Source of the DNA: Streptomyces sp. TSRI0107
GTDB taxonomy: Bacteria; Actinomycetota; Actinomycetes; Streptomycetales; Streptomycetaceae
Assembly (NCBI RefSeq): GCF_001905845.1
Contig: NZ_LIVZ01000008.1
Location: 124,001 to 188,000 of the forward strand
Direction: 5' to 3'
Length of the DNA: 64,000 bases
Shown here in pieces: positions 1-10,636 of this stretch. The position numbers and the translations under genes are program-made. The notes under the pieces are model-generated. The model was given only the letters and a program-made list of their open reading frames with translations, did not search any database and had not been told where the DNA came from. How positions within the stretch are numbered: the first letter of the stretch is position 1; each line of letters begins with the position of its first letter.

Positions 1-556
1 CGTTGTACGTCACCGTCACCAGCGCGTTGGCCGCGCGGACCAGCACCACGCCCTCACGGGTCTCCTGCTTGTCCTCCGTGGTGAGGTTCACGACGGAGTA
101 CGCCGCGTCGCCGAGGCCCGGCACGGGTCCGCCGCCGCCACGCTCCGCCATCCGGTCCTCGTACTGCTTCTGCGCCTGTTCGTCCGAGTCGCTTATCTCG
201 AAGGAGACGTCGAGCCACCGGTAGTCGTAGCCCTTCAGGGCGTTCCAGGAGCAGGTGCGGCGCACCGAGGTGTCCGTGGACGGGATCTCCTTCCCCGCCG
301 GCTTGGCGCCGGGCACCAGCGACGCGACCGTCTTCCCGGCCACGCTGTCGCACGGCGCCGGGGCGGCGGTGTACGTCTTGGGCACCGCCGTCGTCGACGG
401 CGCGGACGCGGACCGGGAGCCGGTCTCGCGCGGTGCCTTGGCCTCGGCGGGGGAGGCCGTCCCGGGCCCGGACGTGAGGGCCCAGCCGGCACAGGCGAGC
501 ACGGCGACCGGGGTCAGTCGCGCGATGAGGGCGAGCGGCAGGGGAAGAGAACGCAC
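1..556 (-). CDS. Putative secreted/lipoprotein, DUF3558-like; 3' end outside window
   Basis: The reading frame runs off the left edge, so only the N-terminal ~185 residues are visible. The GTG start at 554-556 follows GAGAAG with a 6-nt gap; another GTG at 561-563 is in a different frame. The N terminus is a signal peptide (MRSLPLPLALIARLTP) followed by VLAC, a possible non-canonical lipobox with Cys22. After a Ser/Thr/Ala/Pro-rich linker come a PCDS segment and a later CSW motif, then a VPGLGDAAY motif and a short beta-like end. This pattern resembles actinobacterial DUF3558 lipoproteins, whose function is unknown. It is divergent from the kinase cluster. Family assignment is by eye and moderate. 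Confidence 0.6.
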   Translation of the reverse strand, partial: MRSLPLPLALIARLTPVAVLACAGWALTSGPGTASPAEAKAPRETGSRSASAPSTTAVPKTYTAAPAPCDSVAGKTVASLVPGAKPAGKEIPSTDTSVRRTCSWNALKGYDYRWLDVSFEISDSDEQAQKQYEDRMAERGGGGPVPGLGDAAYSVVNLTTEDKQETREGVVLVRAANALVTVTYN

Positions 557-590
557 GGCGCACTTCTCGTGGGGGTCGGTGCGGAAAGGA

Positions 591-605
591 GTCCGCACTG
601 CGGAC
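591..605. promoter_or_regulatory. 15-bp perfect palindrome GTCCGCA-C-TGCGGAC in the divergent intergenic region
   Basis: The arms are perfect 7-mers around one base. It lies 35 nt upstream of the secreted-protein start and about 190 nt upstream of the first kinase. It could be an operator or an mRNA leader hairpin for the minus-strand gene; nothing else identifies it. Confidence 0.3.
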
Positions 606-779
606 GGGACGACAGTGTCACACGTCTCCTTGTGGGGCGGAAGTGCCAACTCGCTCCGTACCCGCGCGGTAACTGGGGCCATCCGTCGGTGGGCTGTATA
701 TGCCCCTATGTCCCCGCGGCGGGCCGCCCACCGCCCGCGCACGTCCCGCGCATCGCCCGCACAGCGCCGTGCGCTCACC

Positions 780-785
780 TACCAT
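780..785 (+). promoter_or_regulatory. -10-like hexamer TACCAT implying leaderless kinase mRNA
   Basis: TACCAT fits TAnnnT and ends 7 nt before the ATG at 793. No Shine-Dalgarno sequence is visible upstream of that ATG, so the first kinase of the cluster may be translated from a leaderless transcript. No convincing -35 box is seen. Confidence 0.35.
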
Positions 786-792
786 CGCGGCC

Positions 793-2808
793 ATGACACC
801 CGCGATCACCGCCCCGGCTCCCGGCGCGCCGCGGACGCTGGGCCCGTACCGGCTGGTGGGAGTGCTCGGCGCGGGCGGCATGGGCACCGTCTATCTCGGC
901 CTGGGCCGACGACGGCGGGCCGCGGTGAAGACCGTGCTGCCCGAACTGCTGCGGGAGCCCGGGATGCGCGCCCGCTTCCAGCGCGAGGTGACCGCCGCCG
1001 CCACGGTGCGCAGCCCCTACCTCACCCGCACACTGGACTCCGACCTGGACGGCGCGATCCCGTGGCTCGCCACGGAGTTCGTCCCCGGACCGACGCTCGC
1101 GACGGCGGTCGAGCGGCACGGCGCGCTGCCGGTGCCCGCGGTCCGCGCCCTCGGCGGGGCGCTGGCCCGCGCGCTGGCCGCGCTGGGCGATGCCGGGGTG
1201 GTGCACCGTGACCTCAAGCCGTCCAACGTGCTGCTGCCCGCCGACCGGCCACGGGTCGTCGACTTCGGCATAGCCCGCGTCCGCGGCGACACGACCCTCA
1301 CGGTCACCGGGCAGCGGCCGGGATCCGTCGGCTACATGTCTCCCGAGCAGGTGCTGGGCGGCGAACTGGGCCCGCCCAGCGACGTGTTCACGCTCGGCGC
1401 GGTACTCGCGTACGCCGCCACCGGGCGCCATCTCTTCCACGGCGACCACCCGGCCATGGCGAGCTTCCTCATCGCCTACGAGGAACCCGACCTGACCGGA
1501 CTGCCCGCCGCCCTCCTGCCGGTGCTGCGCCGCTGCCTGGACCGCGACCCGCGACGCCGTCCCGCACCCGCCGAGCTGGCCGAGGAACTGGACCCCCAGG
1601 GCGCGGCACGGCGCCGTACCGCGTCCTGGCTCCCCGCTCCCGTCGCCGGCGACGCGGCACGCCTCGAACGCGCCGCAGACGAACTGGCGCCATTACGCGT
1701 CGGTGTGACGCGTCGTCAGCTGTTCGCCGGAGCCGGTGGCACGGTCCTGCTCGGCGGCGCGGCGGCGTTCTGGTACGGCTCCCGAGGCGGAACGCGGGAC
1801 GAGCCGGCGGCGGCGCCCCGCTGGACGGGGGCACCGGGCGAGGTCCCGCCGCCGCTGTGGTCGTACCGGCAAGGCGCGGCGAAGCCGGCGTTCGGACCGG
1901 TGGCCGCCGGTCCGGTCGTGCTGACGGCACACGCCGACGGCGGTGTCGTGGCCCACGACCCGGTGTCCGGGGAGGAACGCTGGCGACGGCGTACACGCGT
2001 CGATGCGGTGCTCGGCGGTGCCGCTCCGGTCCTCCTGGAGGACGGCGTGCCGACCGTCGTGGACGCCGCCTCGGGACAGGTGCGGCTGCGCGTGGAAGGC
2101 GTACGGCTGTCCCGGCTGCTCGCCTCGGACGGCGGCGTGGTCTACGGCACCGGCTCCGACCGGCGGATCCACGCCCTGCGCCTGGCCGACGGCGGGCGCC
2201 GGTGGCGGGTCGCCGTGCCCTTTGAGGCGGACGGCGCGGACCTCACCGCGACAGCCGGCGGGGACCTGCTCCTGCTGGCCGGGAACGGCTCGGTCACCGC
2301 GCTGTCGGCCGCCGACGGCGCCGTGGTCTGGCGCCGGGACACCGGAGCCCGGGCCGGGGTGGCCCCCGCCCTCGCCGAGAACCTCGTGGTGCTGGGCGGT
2401 GAGCGGCTGACCGGTCTCGACCCGGGCGACGGCAGCCTGCTGTGGTCGGTCACCGCGGAGGAGGACGACGGATTCGGCACCCCCGCGCTCGACGACGGCC
2501 GGGTGTACGTCGTGGACGGCTCGCAGCTGCGTGCGGTCGACGCCGCCCGGGGCACCGCCTCGTGGACGGTCCTCGCGGACGACTCGCTGGCCGCCGACGC
2601 GGCCCCCGTGGTGGCCGGCTCCGGTGTGTACGCCGCGCTGCGCAACCCGGAGCGGGGAATTCTCGTCGTTCACAGGCAGCGTGCGGCCGAGCAGTACCGC
2701 TTCACCGCCGCCGGCTCCGGCGACGCCCCCTGGCGCGGCACGGCCGCCACCGGGAACTGTGTCGTGTGGCAGCGCGGCACGGCGGTGCACGCCCTGCCCG
2801 GCCTGTGA
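793..2808 (+). CDS. Membrane Ser/Thr protein kinase with C-terminal PQQ-type beta-propeller (kinase 1)
   Basis: 671 aa. Hanks-type kinase domain at ~19-280: glycine loop GAGGMG (26-31), Lys46, HRDLKPSN with catalytic Asp140, DFG at 157-159, MSPEQ as the APE equivalent. All catalytic residues are present, so it should be active. A TRRQLF motif (from ~308) leads into a single membrane segment (~312-330). The rest (~350-671) has repeats such as VVAHDPVSGEERW and VTALSAADGAVVW, typical of PQQ/YVTN-type propeller blades. Cytoplasmic kinase plus an outside propeller suggests a sensor for an extracellular ligand or wall component (inference). The upstream in-frame ATG at 700 is not used: that stretch lacks kinase homology, and 793 follows a -10-like box. 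It is followed by two paralogues in the same direction. Confidence 0.88.
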   Translation: MTPAITAPAPGAPRTLGPYRLVGVLGAGGMGTVYLGLGRRRRAAVKTVLPELLREPGMRARFQREVTAAATVRSPYLTRTLDSDLDGAIPWLATEFVPGPTLATAVERHGALPVPAVRALGGALARALAALGDAGVVHRDLKPSNVLLPADRPRVVDFGIARVRGDTTLTVTGQRPGSVGYMSPEQVLGGELGPPSDVFTLGAVLAYAATGRHLFHGDHPAMASFLIAYEEPDLTGLPAALLPVLRRCLDRDPRRRPAPAELAEELDPQGAARRRTASWLPAPVAGDAARLERAADELAPLRVGVTRRQLFAGAGGTVLLGGAAAFWYGSRGGTRDEPAAAPRWTGAPGEVPPPLWSYRQGAAKPAFGPVAAGPVVLTAHADGGVVAHDPVSGEERWRRRTRVDAVLGGAAPVLLEDGVPTVVDAASGQVRLRVEGVRLSRLLASDGGVVYGTGSDRRIHALRLADGGRRWRVAVPFEADGADLTATAGGDLLLLAGNGSVTALSAADGAVVWRRDTGARAGVAPALAENLVVLGGERLTGLDPGDGSLLWSVTAEEDDGFGTPALDDGRVYVVDGSQLRAVDAARGTASWTVLADDSLAADAAPVVAGSGVYAALRNPERGILVVHRQRAAEQYRFTAAGSGDAPWRGTAATGNCVVWQRGTAVHALPGL

Positions 2809-2865
2809 CGCGACGGCACGACCACGCGCAGCGACCGAGTCCGAGAGTGTGAGGAGAACACCGCC

Positions 2866-5157
2866 GTGCAGCCCCTCAGAGACGAAGACCCGCGCGCCCT
2901 CGGGCCGTACCGGCTCCTGGCCCGATGGCCGCGTAACGGCACCGCGGGCACGCCTCGCTTCGTCGGACGGGACCGGGACGGCACCACCGTGCTCGTCGTC
3001 GTCCTCCCCGAGGCGGCCCGCGCGGCGGCAGCCGCGCTGCGCGGCACACCGGTCGCCGGGGTCCCCACCCGGCTCGGCGCCGGCCTCGACACCGAACCGG
3101 CCTGGATCGCCGTGGCGTTGGCGCCCGCGGTGGGCCTGGACGAGGTGGACGGTCCGCTGCCGGTGGCCGGCGTGCGCGCCATGGGCGGCGCCGTCGCCGG
3201 GGCACTCGCCGGACTGCACGCGGCGGGCGTCGTGTACGGCGCCGTCGCGCCCGAGGGCGTGTGGCTGACCGCGCGAGGCCCGCTGCTCCCGGCCCTGGAC
3301 GCCTGCCGTGTCCACCAGGGGCCGCCCCCCGGCACCCGCCTCACCACCGCGCCCGCCCCCTATCTCGCCCCCGAGGTACTGGGCGGCGGGCAGCCCTCGC
3401 CGGCCGCGGACGTCTTCGCGCTCGGCGTGCTGCTCGCGCACACCGCCCTAGGCCGGCTGCCGTTCGGGGACGGCGCGCCGCCGGAGCTCGCCTACCGCGC
3501 CGCCCGGACCGCCCCCGACCTGGCCGGCCTGCCCGACGACCTGGCCGAGGTCGTCTCCCGCGCCCTGTCCGCCGTACCGGCCGAGCGGCCGACGGCACCG
3601 GAGCTCGCGCGGACCCCGGCGCTCGCCGGGCCTGCCGCGGGCGAGGAGGGGCTGCCGGGCCGGGTCGTCGCCGCACTGGCCGCACGGGCACAGGAGGTCT
3701 TCGCGCTGGAGGGCGCACCGGACGAGCCCGCACCGACGCGGGTGGAGACGGACGCACCGACACGGGCCGCCACCAGCGAGCCGCCCACGCGGGCCGCCAC
3801 CACCGAGCCGCCCACGCGGGGGGCAGCGAAGCCCTCGACCGCGGCGCGGCCGACGTCGACGCTCCCGCTGCGGCCCGCGGCGACGACGCGGCGGACCCCG
3901 TCCGAACCGCCGTCCCCCACCCGGCGCGAGCTGCTGGGCCGGATGCTCGGCGGGGCCGCGGGCGCGGTGCTCGGCGGTGGCGCGGTGTTCGCGTGGACGG
4001 CGGCGCGCGACGACACCCCCGACCCGGCCGGCGCCTCGGGGCCGAAGCGGCCCGCACGCGGCCGTGCCGTCACCGGACTGCCGCCGACCGCGCTGTGGCG
4101 CTACGACGACCCGACCGGCAGGACGAGACTGTTCCCGGTGACGGCGGCGGGCCGTGCCGTCGTCGCGCAGGGCGAGACGGCGCGCGGGCTGGACCTGACG
4201 TCCGGGAAGGCGGTGTGGCAGGTCCAGGAGCTGAAAGGCTCCGCCTCGGTATGGCATGCCTCCGGGCGGCGGGCGCTGCTGTACACGTTCGACGGGCTCA
4301 CCGTCTGCGACCTGAGGGACGGCCGGCGGGAATGGGTCGACAGCGCCTACGAGAGAGGTCTCGCGGACGACGGCCTGGAGGTGACGAAAGTGCTCGGGGT
4401 GCGCCGCGACACCGCCTGGGTGCTCCTCGGCAGGCGCGCCGACTTCGAGCGCGACGAACTCCACCTCGCCGCCTTCGACTTCGTGCGGCGCGAGCAGCGC
4501 TGGCGGACCCCGGTGCCCGACGGCTTCGGCGGCACCGCAGCCCTGCTCGGCGGGTCCGGCGCCACCCTCGTACTGGAAGGCAAGGACGGCACGGGGCTCT
4601 CCTCCGACGAGGAGCTGGAGACGGCCACCAAGCGGTTCGCCGGTTTCGACCGGGCCACGGGGAAACACCTGTGGACGCGGTCCTTCGACGACGTCGAGCC
4701 CGACAGCCCGACGCTCACGGACGGCTCGGGCAAGCTGTTCGCGGTCGGCCTGGGCAGTCTCCACGCCAGGGACCTGACCACCGGCCGCCGGCTGTGGGAG
4801 GAGTCGACCCTGGGCGACGCCGCGCCCCTCACCCTCGACCGGGGCACCGTCTACGTCCAGGGCGGTACCGAGGTGAGCGCCCACGAGGCCCGCACCGGCC
4901 GGCGCCGCTGGCAGCAGTACATGCCGAGGGGCACAGCGAACGCCCGCGGCGGCGGCATGGTGGTCAGCGACTCCGGCCGGCTGCTCCTCGTGCCGACGCC
5001 CGAGCACGTCACCGCGTTCGACACCGGGTCCGGCGAACTCGTGTGGCAGCTGTCGCCGGTGGGTCTGGAACCGCACGACCCCTTCCAACTGGTCGTGGTC
5101 CCGGGCGCCGTTCTCGTGGGCCAGCCGTCGGCGGTCATCGCCGTACCCACGATCTGA
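2866..5157 (+). CDS. PQQ-propeller membrane protein with pseudokinase domain (kinase 2, catalytically degenerate)
   Basis: 763 aa, GTG start 9 nt after GAGGAG. It has the same architecture as its neighbours, but the kinase domain (~10-260) has lost its chemistry. The glycine loop is replaced by a Trp/Pro/Asn-rich stretch, the VAIK lysine by a hydrophobic TVLVVVL segment, HRDLKPSN by YGAVAPEG (catalytic Asp to Ala126, Lys to Ala128, Asn to Gly131) and DFG by an LDAC-like sequence. The fold landmarks (GLHAAG, LAPEVLGG, ADVFALGVLLA) remain. A linker at ~285-350 carries repeated PTR(A)AT/EPPT units, then TRRELL and a membrane segment (~356-377), then propeller blades. It probably acts as a scaffold or regulator for the flanking active kinases (inference). 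Confidence 0.85.
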   Translation: MQPLRDEDPRALGPYRLLARWPRNGTAGTPRFVGRDRDGTTVLVVVLPEAARAAAAALRGTPVAGVPTRLGAGLDTEPAWIAVALAPAVGLDEVDGPLPVAGVRAMGGAVAGALAGLHAAGVVYGAVAPEGVWLTARGPLLPALDACRVHQGPPPGTRLTTAPAPYLAPEVLGGGQPSPAADVFALGVLLAHTALGRLPFGDGAPPELAYRAARTAPDLAGLPDDLAEVVSRALSAVPAERPTAPELARTPALAGPAAGEEGLPGRVVAALAARAQEVFALEGAPDEPAPTRVETDAPTRAATSEPPTRAATTEPPTRGAAKPSTAARPTSTLPLRPAATTRRTPSEPPSPTRRELLGRMLGGAAGAVLGGGAVFAWTAARDDTPDPAGASGPKRPARGRAVTGLPPTALWRYDDPTGRTRLFPVTAAGRAVVAQGETARGLDLTSGKAVWQVQELKGSASVWHASGRRALLYTFDGLTVCDLRDGRREWVDSAYERGLADDGLEVTKVLGVRRDTAWVLLGRRADFERDELHLAAFDFVRREQRWRTPVPDGFGGTAALLGGSGATLVLEGKDGTGLSSDEELETATKRFAGFDRATGKHLWTRSFDDVEPDSPTLTDGSGKLFAVGLGSLHARDLTTGRRLWEESTLGDAAPLTLDRGTVYVQGGTEVSAHEARTGRRRWQQYMPRGTANARGGGMVVSDSGRLLLVPTPEHVTAFDTGSGELVWQLSPVGLEPHDPFQLVVVPGAVLVGQPSAVIAVPTI

Positions 5158-5211
5158 CGGCCGATCCGACGGCCGGCCCGCCGGCCCATTCACCTCAAGG
5201 AGCGCGCTGCG

Positions 5212-7391
<2,180 letters not shown>

Positions 7392-7395
<4 letters not shown>

Positions 7396-7481
7396 GCTCT
7401 GTCGTTTGGATCAGCCCGGCTGTGAGGGACGGTGCGTGCCAGATCCTGCGACGCCGGGATGATCCGAACGACAGGGCCTAG
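7392..7481. mobile_element. Element A: 90-bp CTAG-bounded MITE-like inverted repeat
   Basis: It begins CTAGGCTCTGTCGTTTGG and ends with the imperfect reverse complement (CCGAACGACAGGGCCTAG). Both ends include CTAG. Its two halves match the reverse complement of element C (34329-34518), with the ~100-bp centre removed at a GTGCGT repeat. It has no coding capacity. IS630-type transposons insert at CTAG and duplicate TA (known of that family), so a non-autonomous IS630-like origin is plausible. The left CTAG contains the stop codon of kinase 3. Confidence 0.75.
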
Positions 7482-7556
7482 GTGGGGTTTGCACCCCCTC
7501 GAAGACGGGGGCCAGACCGATTCTGCCGGACCCCGCCCGTCCGCAGACTCGAACGC

Positions 7557-8648
7557 ATGAACACCGATCTGGCGGGCAGCCCGCCTCCCTCCGTCACGCC
7601 CCGGCCCGCTCGGCGCCCCGGGGCCACCGGCAGCGACTTCGCCGAACTCAGCCGCCGTATGGCCGGGGAAGGGCTGCTCGACCGCCGGCCGCTCTACTAC
7701 ACGGTGCGCTTCACGCTGGTGCTGGCGGCGTTCGCGGGCACCTGGTACGCGCTGTTCGCACTCGGCGACAGCTGGCTCCAGCTCGGCGTCGCGGCCGTGC
7801 TGTCGGTCGTGCTCGCGCAGATCGCGCTGGTCTGCCACGACCTCGCCCACCGCCAGGTGTTCAGCCGGCGGGCGCCCAGCGAGATCGGCGGCCGGATCGC
7901 CGGCAACCTGCTGATGGGCATGAGCTACGGCTGGTGGATGAACAAGCACACCCGCCACCACGCCAACCCCAACCACGAGGAACGCGACCCGGACGTGTCC
8001 CCGGACATCCTGGTGTGGTCCGAGCGGCAGGCCGGACAGGCCGGCGGGCTGGCCCGGTTCGTCGGACGCCGCCAGGCGTACCTGTTCTTCCCGCTGCTGC
8101 TCCTGGAGGGCGTCAACCTCAAGTACAACAGCTTCCGCGCCCTGGCCGCGCCGACGATGAAACGCCCGATCCTCGAAGGGGCGCTGCTGGTCGCCCACTT
8201 CGCCGGCTACCTCGGGGCCGTGTTCACCGCGCTGCCGCCCGGCAAGGCCATCGCGTTCATCGCGGTGAACCAGGCGCTGCTCGGCGTCTACCTGGGCTGC
8301 GTCTTCGCCCCCAACCACAAGGGCATGCTGATGGTGACACCCGAGATGAACCTCGACTTCCTCCGCCGCCAGGTGCTCACCTCCCGCAACGTGCGCGGCG
8401 GCCGCCTCGTGGACGCGGCCATGGGCGGCCTCAACTACCAGGTTGAACACCACCTGTTCCCGAGCATGCCCACCCCCGCCCTCACCCGTGCCGCCGAGAT
8501 CACCAAGGAGTTCTGCGCGGAGAAGGACATCCCCTACTGCGAGACCGGCCTGCTGCACTCGTACCGCGAGGTGCTCCGCCATCTGCACCGGGTCGGCGAA
8601 CCCATCCGGGAGAGGGATGAGGGGAACAGGCGGCCGGGCCGTCGATAG
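7557..8648 (+). CDS. Membrane fatty-acid desaturase
   Basis: 363 aa from ATG 7557. The three histidine boxes of acyl-lipid/acyl-CoA desaturases are visible: HDLAH near residue 93, HTRHH near 133 and QVEHH near 295. Together they would hold the di-iron centre. Hydrophobic stretches lie between them (for example TLVLAAFAGTWYALFAL and AIAFIAVNQALLGVYLG). It should introduce a cis double bond into membrane acyl chains and adjust fluidity. No clear ribosome binding site precedes the ATG. The in-frame extension to 7482 would read into element A and is rejected. The gene stands alone between element A and the gamma-glutamyltransferase-like gene. Confidence 0.88.
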   Translation: MNTDLAGSPPPSVTPRPARRPGATGSDFAELSRRMAGEGLLDRRPLYYTVRFTLVLAAFAGTWYALFALGDSWLQLGVAAVLSVVLAQIALVCHDLAHRQVFSRRAPSEIGGRIAGNLLMGMSYGWWMNKHTRHHANPNHEERDPDVSPDILVWSERQAGQAGGLARFVGRRQAYLFFPLLLLEGVNLKYNSFRALAAPTMKRPILEGALLVAHFAGYLGAVFTALPPGKAIAFIAVNQALLGVYLGCVFAPNHKGMLMVTPEMNLDFLRRQVLTSRNVRGGRLVDAAMGGLNYQVEHHLFPSMPTPALTRAAEITKEFCAEKDIPYCETGLLHSYREVLRHLHRVGEPIRERDEGNRRPGRR

Positions 8649-8709
8649 CCTGCCCGGTGTGCGCTGATCGGACCGGCCGACGCGCGTGACCAGAGAGGTG
8701 AGAGACCGG

Positions 8710-10536
8710 ATGTTCACCACCCGCCCCACCCTCCAGGGCACCTTCGGCATGGTGTCCTCCACCCACTGGCTGGCCTCCCAGTCGGCGATGGCCGTCCTGG
8801 AGGACGGCGGGAACGCCTACGACGCCGCCGTGGCGGGCGCGTTCGTGCTGCACGTCGTCGAACCGCACCTGAACGGGCCGGCCGGGGAAGTACCGATCCT
8901 GCTCGCCCCGGCCGGCGGCGAGGTGCGCGTGCTGTGCGGGCAGGGCGTCGCCCCGGCCGGCGCCACGGTCGCCCACTACCGGGCGCTCGGCCTGGACCTC
9001 GTCCCCGGCACCGGACCCCTCGCCGCCGCCGTGCCCGGCGCTTTCGACGCGTGGATGCTGCTGCTGCGCGACCACGGCACCAAGCCGCTCGCCGACGTCC
9101 TCAAGTACGCCATCGGCTACGCCGAGCACGGGCACGCGCCCGTCGACAACGTCGGCGCGACCGTCGAGACCGTACGGGAACTGTTCGAAACCGAGTGGAC
9201 CTCGTCGGCGGAGGTGTACCTGCCCGGCGGGAAGCCGCCCCGGCCGGGGCACCTCTTCCGCAATCCCGCCCTCGCCGCGACCTGGAAGCGGCTCCTGGCC
9301 GAGATCGCCCGCGCGGGAGACCGGGAGGCGCAGATCGAGGCCGCGCGGCAGGTGTGGCGCACCGGATTCGTCGCCGAGGCCCTGGTACGCCAGGCGCGCC
9401 GCCCCACCCTCGACACCAGCGGCGACCGGCACACCGGCACCCTCACTCCCGACGACCTCGCCGCCTGGTCGGCCTCCTACGAGGCGCCGGTGACGTACGA
9501 CTGGAACGGCTGGACCCTGTGCAAGGCCGGCCCCTGGAGTCAGGGCCCCGTCCTCCTCCAGCAGCTCGCCCTGCTCCCGCCCGAACTGCCCCCCTACGGG
9601 TCCGCCGACTACGTCCACCTGCTCGTCGAGGGCTGCAAGCTCGCCATGGCCGACCGGGAGGCCTGGTACGGCGACGCCGCCGACGTGCCGCTCGACGACC
9701 TGCTGTCCGACGCCTACAACGCCGAGCGGCGGACCCTGGTCGGGCCGCGGGCGTCGTACGACCTGCGCCCCGGCAGCCCCGGGGGACGCGTGCCGCGGAT
9801 CAGCGCCCACGCGCGCGTGGAGGCCGCCGCGGAACGCGTCGGCGGTGCCGCGGGAGCGGGCGAACCGACCGTCGCGAAGGGCCCAGCGTCGCCGGTGCCG
9901 GGGGAACCGGCCGTCGGCGCCGACGGCGGCACGCGCGGGGACACCTGCCACCTGGACGTCGTCGACCGCTGGGGCAACATGGTCGCCGCCACGCCCAGCG
10001 GCGGCTGGCTGCAGTCCAACCCGGTCGTCCCCGAGCTGGGCTTCCCGCTCGGCACCCGGCTGCAGATGACCTGGCTCGAGGAGGGCCTGCCCAACACGCT
10101 CACCCCCGGCCGCCGCCCCCGCACCACCCTCACCCCGTCCCTCGCCCTGCGCGACGGCGTCCCGGTCATGGCCTTCGGCACGCCCGGCGGCGACCAGCAG
10201 GACCAGTGGCAGCTGCACTTCCTCCTCGCCGTCGCCCTGCGCGGGACGGTGCGCGGCGGCCTCGACCTCCAGGGCGCCATCGACGCCCCCAACTGGCACA
10301 ACGACGGCTTCCCCGGCTCCTTCCACCCGCGCGGCATGCGCCCCGGCAGCGTCACCGTCGAGTCCCGCATGGACCCGGCCGTCGTCGAGGAGCTGCGGCG
10401 GCGTGGTCACGACGTCACCGTGGGTGAGCCGTGGTCGGAGGGCCGGCTGTGCGCGGTCGCCCGCGACCCGGAGACCGGAGTGCTGTCGGCGGCGGCGAAC
10501 CCACGCGGTATGCAGGGGTACGCGGTGGGCCGCTGA
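8710..10536 (+). CDS. Gamma-glutamyltransferase-like Ntn hydrolase
   Basis: 608 aa; ATG 8710 preceded by GAGGTGAGAG, preferred over an in-frame GTG 24 nt earlier. N-terminal motifs (GNAYDAAVAGAF, then HLNGPAGEVP) match the large subunit of gamma-glutamyltransferases. The autoprocessing nucleophile is probably Thr412 in GDTCHLDVVDRWGNMVA, and the small subunit follows with TLTPSLALRDGVPVMAFGTPGGDQQ. The usual signal peptide is absent, so this copy is probably cytoplasmic, unlike secreted glutathione-degrading enzymes. Residues ~360-405 form an Ala/Gly/Pro-rich low-complexity linker just before the cleavage site. Substrate cannot be read from the sequence. Confidence 0.82.
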   Translation: MFTTRPTLQGTFGMVSSTHWLASQSAMAVLEDGGNAYDAAVAGAFVLHVVEPHLNGPAGEVPILLAPAGGEVRVLCGQGVAPAGATVAHYRALGLDLVPGTGPLAAAVPGAFDAWMLLLRDHGTKPLADVLKYAIGYAEHGHAPVDNVGATVETVRELFETEWTSSAEVYLPGGKPPRPGHLFRNPALAATWKRLLAEIARAGDREAQIEAARQVWRTGFVAEALVRQARRPTLDTSGDRHTGTLTPDDLAAWSASYEAPVTYDWNGWTLCKAGPWSQGPVLLQQLALLPPELPPYGSADYVHLLVEGCKLAMADREAWYGDAADVPLDDLLSDAYNAERRTLVGPRASYDLRPGSPGGRVPRISAHARVEAAAERVGGAAGAGEPTVAKGPASPVPGEPAVGADGGTRGDTCHLDVVDRWGNMVAATPSGGWLQSNPVVPELGFPLGTRLQMTWLEEGLPNTLTPGRRPRTTLTPSLALRDGVPVMAFGTPGGDQQDQWQLHFLLAVALRGTVRGGLDLQGAIDAPNWHNDGFPGSFHPRGMRPGSVTVESRMDPAVVEELRRRGHDVTVGEPWSEGRLCAVARDPETGVLSAAANPRGMQGYAVGR

Positions 10537-10636
10537 TCTGCCGACGGGCGCCGCCGGTGCGGGGGATTCATCCCGATTCCACCCCGAGTACACCGGCCGG
10601 GTGAGGATTGTCAGTGGCGCGTGGTCTCATGGAGTC

